From Micrococcales bacterium (GTDB lineage: Bacteria > Actinomycetota > Actinomycetes > Actinomycetales > Microbacteriaceae), in NCBI GenBank assembly GCA_947448975.1, contig CANFPR010000019.1, positions 1 to 10,483 of the forward strand: 10,483 nucleotides of DNA. The letters run 5' to 3'. This document shows, one piece after another, positions 1-5,272 of the stretch. A program made the position numbers and the translations under genes. How positions within the stretch are numbered: position 1 is the stretch's first letter; each line of letters starts with the position of its first letter. Below the pieces are notes generated by a model. That model ran no database searches. It had not been told where the DNA came from and was given only the letters and a program-made list of their open reading frames with translations.

Positions 1-1
1 C

Positions 2-229
2 TTGGTTGGTCTCGAACTTCGACCTCGACGCCAGCGCGAAGCTACCGCGATGTGGCGCGCGTTGACCGAGGCGGTTGGCCCGGCAAAACGCGATGCACTC
101 TGGTCGCACCCAGACCTTCTGCCAAGCAGTGAAGACATCGACAACCCTGCGAGGTTGATTGGTCGAGTTAGAAGCTCCGATGGTTCTGACGCCATCGACC
201 AAGCTCTGCGCGAACTCTTAGGCGAATAA
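2..229 (+). CDS. Zinc-dependent metalloprotease of the DUF2342 family, C-terminal end only
   Basis: This is the last 75 codons of a reading frame that enters from the left edge; base 1 is the end of an interrupted codon. The visible protein contains the conserved tail of the actinobacterial DUF2342 family (Rv3195 type): a GLELRPRR segment, a helix with AMWRALTEAVG, then the WSHPDLLPSSEDIDNP stretch, closing with a short acidic tail that ends LLGE and a TAA stop. The zinc-binding HExxH core would lie upstream and cannot be seen, so activity cannot be judged. The TTG at base 2 is an internal leucine codon, not a start. The next gene follows after 58 bases on the same strand, as in mycobacteria where Rv3195 precedes Rv3196, so co-transcription is likely. 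The biological role of the family is not settled. Confidence 0.82.
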   Translation: MVGLELRPRRQREATAMWRALTEAVGPAKRDALWSHPDLLPSSEDIDNPARLIGRVRSSDGSDAIDQALRELLGE

Positions 230-287
230 AAACCACACCTGTGGATTACTCGACGGTAGCCGTGCCAGCAGGGGTGAGAATCTGCGC

Positions 288-1325
288 ATGGTTATCAAAA
301 TCAACCCCGCAAGGCTGGCGCTATGGCGCGACACCGAAACACTGCAACTTGGGCTCGGCCGCGAAGCCGTAACCATCAAAAACGTTGGTGATGCCGAAGA
401 GCGTCTAATCAACTTGCTCTTTCGCGGTATCGCCACCGATGCGCTGACCGACCTTGGTTCTAGCCTCGGCATTCGCTCTCAAGATGCCAACAATCTCATT
501 CAACGCCTTCGGCCAGCGTTGCTCGACGAAGCCCCGGAATCGAAAATCGAACGTCCAGATTCTTTGCACGAGGAGTTTGTGCGGCAGGCGTTTGCCGAGA
601 TCATTCGAGCCAGCTTTGAAACCAACATCGACGGGCGAAACATTCTGGCGTCTCGAGCCACCCACTCGGTGCGCATTTTGCGTCTCAACAAGACTTCGCT
701 CATTCTTTCGCTTGCGTTGGCCGCGGCCGGAATCGGCAAGATCGTATGCGACGACGACTCACCAATCGAGCTGGCCGACACCGGCGCAATCGGCTTCGAC
801 CGTAGCCAGGTTGGAAAACCGAAAAGCCTCGCGCTAGCCGAACTGCTTAGCAAGTCAGCCGCGTCCTGCCGATTGATTGGAGCAGCCGAGGCCGAGCGAT
901 CAGCAGGCGCGACTGCCCTAAACATAGTTGTCGCGTCTCATCCTCTGGCGATGGCCGACTTTGAACTCTCGGCCAAGCCCTCGGCGCCTCGAAGCCCTGG
1001 CTTTCTGGCAATAGAACTAGGGGTGGAGGTGAGTCGCGTTTCGCCGGTGATTGTCGCAGGCGTAACCGCCTGCCTCGATTGCCGAAACCTGGCCGAGTCG
1101 AATCGTGACGAATCTTGGGCGGCCCTAGCCAGCCAGCTGCGCTTTAGAAAAGAGAGGCTCGACGACGCTCAAACATCGCTGCTCTGCGCCGGTTTCGCAC
1201 TCGAAAAGGCGATTAGATACCTCGATGCACGGCAACCAGTGACTTTCGAAGCCACGACAGTCGACCACCGAACAGGATTGGTGCAGTTGCAAACCTGGCA
1301 AAGGCAGCCGGAGTGCGGTTGCTAG
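288..1325 (+). CDS. ThiF/E1-like protein with zinc ribbon (Rv3196-type), degenerate nucleotide-binding loop
   Basis: A 345-residue protein resembling the actinobacterial ThiF-like family often labelled 'TOMM precursor leader peptide-binding protein'. Residues about 5-90 (PARLALWRDTETLQLGL onward) form the N-terminal, probably winged-helix part. Residues 128-157 form the Rossmann-like start: strand VRILRL, then helix LALAAAGIG and strand KIVCDDD. In E1/ThiF proteins the first strand is followed by a Gly-rich ATP loop; here that place holds NKTSL (134-138), without glycine. A zinc ribbon is kept: CLDC at 262-265 and a terminal CGC at 343-345. The start at 288 is supported by the purine-rich AGGGGTGAG at 270-278, nine bases upstream. 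The gene probably shares a transcript with the metalloprotease and converges on uvrD2, overlapping its stop by four bases. No peptide substrate gene or YcaO partner is present here, so a thiazole/oxazole-forming role is unsupported; the function is unknown. The family call is fairly sure, the loss of ATP binding is inferred. Confidence 0.72.
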   Translation: MVIKINPARLALWRDTETLQLGLGREAVTIKNVGDAEERLINLLFRGIATDALTDLGSSLGIRSQDANNLIQRLRPALLDEAPESKIERPDSLHEEFVRQAFAEIIRASFETNIDGRNILASRATHSVRILRLNKTSLILSLALAAAGIGKIVCDDDSPIELADTGAIGFDRSQVGKPKSLALAELLSKSAASCRLIGAAEAERSAGATALNIVVASHPLAMADFELSAKPSAPRSPGFLAIELGVEVSRVSPVIVAGVTACLDCRNLAESNRDESWAALASQLRFRKERLDDAQTSLLCAGFALEKAIRYLDARQPVTFEATTVDHRTGLVQLQTWQRQPECGC

Positions 1326-3001
1326 TTTCTAGTGGCCCACGAACTCAAGAATCGTGACGGTTCGCGAGTGCGGCCGCCAGCAACATCGGTTTTTGGCCAC
1401 GAAATCGTGAGCTCTTTTTTGGCGCGAGTTACACCCACGTAAAGCAGGCGGCGTTCTTCGGCGATCTCGGCCGGAGTTTTGGCATAAGCGATGGGCAGAT
1501 AACCCTCGGAGGCACCGACCATGAACACAACTTCCCATTCCAAACCCTTCGCAGCATGGATGGTGGCCAAGGTGATGCTCGGTTTGAGCGGTTCGTGTTG
1601 CGAACGCTGGCGCTCGTCTAGTTCTTTTGCGAACTCCTCCAGGCTTGCCTGCTCAGGCATCTCATCGACGATCTGAACCAACGAGTTGAGCGCTTCCCAG
1701 CGGTCGTAAGGTGCGCCCTTTACTTGAGGCGCTTGCGACTGCCATCCCAGTGAACGCATGATGTCGGTAACCGCGTGATACAGGGCCTTATCGGTTGAAC
1801 CGAGCGCCTCAACGCGAATGGCCTGCATGGCCTGCTGCACTTCGGTGCGGCTAAAGAACCGCTCGCCGCCGCGAACCTGATAACTGATGCCGAGGTGGGT
1901 CAGCGCATTCTCAATCGACTCCGACTGCCCATTCACTCGGTAGAGCACTGCTATTTCGCTCGGCGCTGTTCCTTGGTCGAGTTTGTCGGAGATGGCTTGA
2001 GCCACAACTGCCGCCTCTTCGGCGATGGTTGCGCTGGGCCTGATGAGCGGGGCAACCCCGAGAGCACCCTGAGATTGAAGTGGCTCGAGGTTTGAGACAT
2101 CCGCGGTGAGCCGGTTGGCAAACGCGACGATCTCTTTTGTCGAACGATAGTTGCGCGTTAGCTGCACAACCTTGGCGTCGGCGTAGCGCTCGGCGAAGTT
2201 GCTCAAGAACTCGCTGGTTGCACCGGTGAAGCTGTAGATGGTTTGGTTTGGGTCGCCAACCACGCAGAGGTCTTGATAGTCGCCTAGCCACTCGTCGAGC
2301 AGCGCATGCTGAAGCGGAGAAATGTCTTGATACTCGTCAACCGTGAAAAAACGGTACTGCTGGCGCACGTGAGTGATGGCTCGAGGTTCGGCACGCAGCA
2401 TTCCCAAGGTGAGAATGAGCACGTCTTCCCAGTCGAGTTTGTTGGCCGCGGCTTTGGCGACCTCGTAGGCACCCTGCAGCTGAAGGTTGCGTTCGGCACT
2501 CAAGCCGGCAACCTTGGGGCGGGTTTCGACAATCGCAGCGTAATCGTCGAGCGAAAGCATCGAATACTTGCGCCATTCGATTTCGGCTGCGATGTCTCGA
2601 ATCGAGGCAGGGTCGAACGAGAGTTTGAGCCCTTCGGCAGCCTTCGCGATGCTTCTGGCCTTCGACTCGATCACGGTTGGTGCTGGGATGCCGGCAAACT
2701 GAGGCCAGAAAAATTGAAGTTGCGCCAACGCGGCGGCGTGAAAGGTTTTTACCGAGACACCGGGAATGCCAAGGTTTCGAAGCCGAAGCCGCAACTCCCC
2801 CGCGGCTCGGTTTGTATAGGTGAGGGCCAGAACTCGATTAGCCGAGTAATAACCCTTGGCGATTCCGTAGGCGATTCGGTGCGTAATGGTTCTGGTTTTG
2901 CCTGTGCCTGCGCCAGCGAGAATGCAAACGGGGCCAACCAAAGATTCGGCTGCCTGTTGTTGCTCTGGGTCGAGCGCTTCGAGAATCTGATCTGGGGTCA
3001 T
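1322..3001 (-). CDS. uvrD2: Superfamily 1 DNA helicase UvrD2 (short form, no HRDC domain)
   Basis: A 559-residue UvrD/Rep-family ATPase with every motor motif: Q-motif LDPEQQQAA (10-18), Walker A AGAGTGKT (29-36), motif Ia ALTYTNRAAGEL (59-70), Walker B VDEYQD (221-226), motif III VVGDPNQTIYSFTGA (247-261), motif IV LTRNYRST (281-288), motif V TIHAAKGLEWE (480-490) and motif VI with the YVGVTRA arginine (521-527). The YSFTGA form of motif III, rather than YxWRGA, points to UvrD2 instead of PcrA/UvrD1, and the position next to nudC agrees. Mycobacterial UvrD2 is about 700 residues, with a cysteine-bearing linker and an HRDC domain after motif VI; here the protein stops about 30 residues after motif VI with SRFLSSWATRN. 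An ATG at 3001 starts two bases after the nudC stop, and GAGGG on the minus strand (3011-3015) lies nine bases upstream, so translation is probably coupled. It is expected to unwind or translocate on DNA in repair and replication. Confidence 0.9.
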   Translation of the reverse strand: MTPDQILEALDPEQQQAAESLVGPVCILAGAGTGKTRTITHRIAYGIAKGYYSANRVLALTYTNRAAGELRLRLRNLGIPGVSVKTFHAAALAQLQFFWPQFAGIPAPTVIESKARSIAKAAEGLKLSFDPASIRDIAAEIEWRKYSMLSLDDYAAIVETRPKVAGLSAERNLQLQGAYEVAKAAANKLDWEDVLILTLGMLRAEPRAITHVRQQYRFFTVDEYQDISPLQHALLDEWLGDYQDLCVVGDPNQTIYSFTGATSEFLSNFAERYADAKVVQLTRNYRSTKEIVAFANRLTADVSNLEPLQSQGALGVAPLIRPSATIAEEAAVVAQAISDKLDQGTAPSEIAVLYRVNGQSESIENALTHLGISYQVRGGERFFSRTEVQQAMQAIRVEALGSTDKALYHAVTDIMRSLGWQSQAPQVKGAPYDRWEALNSLVQIVDEMPEQASLEEFAKELDERQRSQHEPLKPSITLATIHAAKGLEWEVVFMVGASEGYLPIAYAKTPAEIAEERRLLYVGVTRAKKELTISWPKTDVAGGRTREPSRFLSSWATRN

Positions 3002-3003
3002 CG

Positions 3004-3972
3004 CTATTTGCCCTCGGCCCGCTCGGTGCCGGTTTCGAGTTCGCCGCCATACCAGTGCTCAATAATGGCTCGGGCAATCGAGATTCTGGCTGGCAGCTTC
3101 AACTCCGATGCCTCGGCCGCAATCTCTTCGCGGCTAAACCAGCGCAGCTTTTCAATCTCGATTCCGTCGGCGATGTGCTCGGGCGAATTCGCGCTCAACT
3201 TGGCCGTAAAGCCGAGCATCAGCGAGTAAGGAAAAGGCCAAGCCTGGCTACCGAGATACTGTGGGTGCTCGACAACTACGCCGGCCTCTTCAAACATTTC
3301 ACGGATAACCGCTGCGTTTAGTGACTCTCCAGGCTCAACAAACCCGGCCAGAATCGACCAACGGTTGTGCTCCCAAACGCCCTGCGACCCAAGCAAAATG
3401 CGATCTTGCTCGTCGGTGACGGCGACGATGATGGCGGGATCTGTGCGTGGATAAAGTTCGGTGTCATCAGAGAAACAGCGACGCACCCAACCGCCCTGCT
3501 CAACCACGGTCGGCATTCCGCAGCGAGGGCAGTGCACGTGGGTTTGGTGCCAGTTGGCTATTGCGAGTGACTGCGTGAAAATGCCAGTGTCGCGGTCGCT
3601 TAACCCAAGCCCCGATTTTCTGAGAGTGTGCCAGGCCGAATCATCCGGTTGAAGTTGCGCCGCCGAGTTATCGCCCAGCACAGCCAGAACCACGGGGGTT
3701 CCAATCGGTTCGGTTGCGGTCGGTTCGGTGGTCTTGCCCAGGTACACCCGCAGCTGCGCCGATGGTACGGCCTCAACGGTGTGGAGTTTGAGACTTGCCG
3801 ATTCAGCGCCGTCTTGCAGCAGCACTTGGCCAGAATGCATTGCGATTACGCGCGTGGCTGGGTCGGCCCAAAGTTCGTCGAAGAGTTCGGGGCGGGCTCG
3901 GCTCAGGTAATCGCGGTCTATGGCATGGCGGGCGAGAGCGAGGTTTAGTTCACCGTGGGGTAGGTGATTCAT
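3004..3972 (-). CDS. nudC: NudC, NAD(H) pyrophosphatase / NAD-cap RNA hydrolase
   Basis: A 322-residue Nudix hydrolase that splits NAD(H) to NMN(H) and AMP and, in the family, removes NAD caps from RNA 5' ends. The order is typical: an N-terminal domain (1-140), a zinc ribbon starting CPRCG (148-152), and a Nudix domain. The Nudix box is complete at 210-232 (G-x5-E-x7-REMFEEAGV), with the metal-binding REMFEE glutamates intact. The NudC signature normally written SQPWPFPxS follows as SQAWPFPYS (242-250), with alanine for the first proline. The length is close to mycobacterial NudC (about 313) and longer than E. coli NudC (257). Only three zinc-ribbon cysteines are visible (C148, C151, C166); the fourth ligand position is replaced by a DDTE stretch. 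The ATG at 3972 is preceded by AAGAGAG (3978-3984, minus strand) with a five-base gap. It is the first gene of a probable nudC-uvrD2 operon, divergent from the phosphotransferase-like gene. Confidence 0.93.
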   Translation of the reverse strand: MNHLPHGELNLALARHAIDRDYLSRARPELFDELWADPATRVIAMHSGQVLLQDGAESASLKLHTVEAVPSAQLRVYLGKTTEPTATEPIGTPVVLAVLGDNSAAQLQPDDSAWHTLRKSGLGLSDRDTGIFTQSLAIANWHQTHVHCPRCGMPTVVEQGGWVRRCFSDDTELYPRTDPAIIVAVTDEQDRILLGSQGVWEHNRWSILAGFVEPGESLNAAVIREMFEEAGVVVEHPQYLGSQAWPFPYSLMLGFTAKLSANSPEHIADGIEIEKLRWFSREEIAAEASELKLPARISIARAIIEHWYGGELETGTERAEGK

Positions 3973-4006
3973 GCTGACTCTCTTCGTTGGGTGCGTGGCG
4001 ATGCCG

Positions 4007-4012
4007 AGGTTA
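4007..4012 (-). promoter_or_regulatory. Candidate -10 box for nudC-uvrD2 (TAACCT)
   Basis: Read on the minus strand, these bases are TAACCT, matching the actinobacterial TAnnnT -10 pattern. Transcription would begin near 4000, leaving a leader of roughly 28 bases that contains the AAGAGAG ribosome-binding sequence of nudC. The -35 region about 17 bases upstream is AAAGGT, a poor match to TTGACA. The box is the mirror image of the one at 4028-4033. The call rests on motif and position alone. Confidence 0.4.
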
Positions 4013-4027
4013 TTGGCTCAATACTTC

Positions 4028-4033
4028 TAACCT
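4028..4033 (+). promoter_or_regulatory. Candidate -10 box for a leaderless transcript of the phosphotransferase-like gene (TAACCT)
   Basis: TAACCT fits the TAnnnT -10 pattern and ends six bases before the ATG at 4040, exactly the distance that would place the transcription start on the A of that ATG. The bases just before the ATG (CCTTTTGCC) hold no Shine-Dalgarno sequence, which also favours a leaderless message, common in Actinobacteria. No convincing -35 is seen (CGAGGT at the expected place). Together with 4007-4012 it forms a perfect six-base inverted repeat with a 15-base spacer. Confidence 0.42.
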
Positions 4034-4039
4034 TTTGCC

Positions 4040-5272
4040 ATGGCGAAATCTCCCTTGATTTTAGCCGCCCTCGCGAAGGCAGCGGCTCCTGCGATCGACC
4101 TAGTTCAAGCGCACCCACTCAGTGGCGCCCAAACGGGCCTCTTCGACTCCGCCTTACTAAAGGGCGCTAACGGCCAGGATTACGTGGTGCGCACCCCGGC
4201 ATCTACTGCTGGTTCACTCGAACTCGACATTGAAACTCAAGTTTTGCGCCTGCTCGGCCCCGAATCTCGAGCGAGATTGCCGTTCAAGGTAACCACCATT
4301 TTGGGCGAAACCAGAGACGCTAAGCGAAACCGCGTTGTGGTTTTCGAATACCTTTACGGCCAACCGATTCGCTTCGACCGGGTTACCCCGGGCGGTGTGC
4401 TTTGCAATAGCCTCGGAGCCGCCATCGCAGCCATTCACTCACTAGACACCGAGGTGTTTAGATCTGCCGGGTTACCCGAGTTTTCACCTGCCGAGACTGC
4501 TCGCCGTCTGATGAACGAGCTGGATTCCGTTTCGGCTCTTGGCCTGGTTCCGCCGGTGCTTCTCGAGCGCTGGGAGGCAGCCCTCGAAGACGTAGCTTTG
4601 TTCCGCTACCAACCCACCGTGGTGCACGGGGAGCTTTCGACCGAAACCGTTCTTCAGTCTGACGAAGCCGTCTACAGCGTGCTCAACTGGGGCGCTCTTC
4701 ACATCGGCGACCCAGCCGAAGATTTCGCTTGGATCGCTGCGGCTTCGGTACCCGACCTTTTAGAGTCGGTTCGACTGAGTTACTTCTCAACGATCGGTGC
4801 AGTTGATGCGACCATCGCTCAGCGTGCGACCTTGTACGGCGAGCTAACCCACGCGCGGTGGTTGTTGCACGGTAAGAACATTGGCGACCAAGAGATCATC
4901 GACGAAGCTTTGGCCTCACTCGAGCTGATTGCCTCGGAGGTGCGCGAAGGTGCAACCAGTTCTTTGTCGACCACACCGCTCGCTGCCACGGCGGCTGTCG
5001 CGGGTGGGTTCTTGGCTGAGCCAGTCGCAACCGAATTTGATGACACCGCAACCGCACAGATTCCACTGGCGGAACAGCCCGAAAGCCTTGCCGATGCTGA
5101 AGGTGGTGTTGAACCTTCAGAAGAAGAACCTTTTGTGTTTGAAGCCGATGAAGCTTCTACCGAGAGCGATCCGGTCGTTCAGGCTTCGGTCAAAGTTGAA
5201 TCTGCCGAAGAGCTAGACGACCGCACCAAAGAAATCGAACTCCCTGAGAAGACCGACAACGAGCTTTTCTAG
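4040..5272 (+). CDS. Aminoglycoside/macrolide phosphotransferase-fold protein, probable pseudokinase with acidic C-terminal tail
   Basis: A 410-residue protein. Residues about 25-300 follow the APH kinase-like fold: YVVRTP (where the ATP-binding lysine strand lies), FEYLYGQPI (hinge), a helix with LGAAIAAIHSLD, then the catalytic and metal loops VVHGELSTETV (194-204) and VLNWGALHIGDPAEDFAW (214-231). In active members these read HGDLxxxN and hDW; here the catalytic Asp is Glu (198), the Asn is Thr (203) and the metal Asp is Asn (216). The frame and overall fold signature are intact, so this looks like a preserved pseudokinase rather than a pseudogene. Residues about 305-410 are rich in Glu, Asp, Ala and Ser with few aromatics, probably a disordered acidic tail. 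The ATG at 4040 has no ribosome-binding sequence but a -10-like TAACCT six bases upstream. It sits between nudC and adnB, where mycobacteria carry a potassium channel gene. A role in drug resistance is not supported; its real function is unknown. Confidence 0.75.
   Translation: MAKSPLILAALAKAAAPAIDLVQAHPLSGAQTGLFDSALLKGANGQDYVVRTPASTAGSLELDIETQVLRLLGPESRARLPFKVTTILGETRDAKRNRVVVFEYLYGQPIRFDRVTPGGVLCNSLGAAIAAIHSLDTEVFRSAGLPEFSPAETARRLMNELDSVSALGLVPPVLLERWEAALEDVALFRYQPTVVHGELSTETVLQSDEAVYSVLNWGALHIGDPAEDFAWIAAASVPDLLESVRLSYFSTIGAVDATIAQRATLYGELTHARWLLHGKNIGDQEIIDEALASLELIASEVREGATSSLSTTPLAATAAVAGGFLAEPVATEFDDTATAQIPLAEQPESLADAEGGVEPSEEEPFVFEADEASTESDPVVQASVKVESAEELDDRTKEIELPEKTDNELF

Noticed and set aside
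233..244. CCACA-CC-TGTGG inverted repeat between the metalloprotease and the ThiF-like gene
   Set aside because: Only five base pairs with a two-base gap and no T-run, too short for a terminator; a binding site cannot be excluded but nothing supports one.
288..1325. A thiazole/oxazole-modified peptide (TOMM) biosynthetic cluster
   Set aside because: The ThiF-like protein carries such a label in databases, but there is no YcaO partner, no precursor peptide and no transporter in the window; the neighbours are the conserved housekeeping genes of this locus.
1322..1332. CTAG-TTT-CTAG as a hairpin terminator for both genes
   Set aside because: A four-pair, AT-containing stem with a three-base loop and no U-tract would be too unstable.
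2306..3229. A 307-codon plus-strand open frame opposite uvrD2 and the end of nudC
   Set aside because: It spans the start of uvrD2 and the end of nudC on the other strand, has no recognisable domain, and both minus-strand proteins are complete and motif-rich. It is a shadow frame.
4040..5272. Antibiotic resistance phosphotransferase
   Set aside because: The fold matches, but the catalytic Asp, Asn and metal Asp are all substituted and the locus is a conserved chromosomal one, so a resistance call is not justified.
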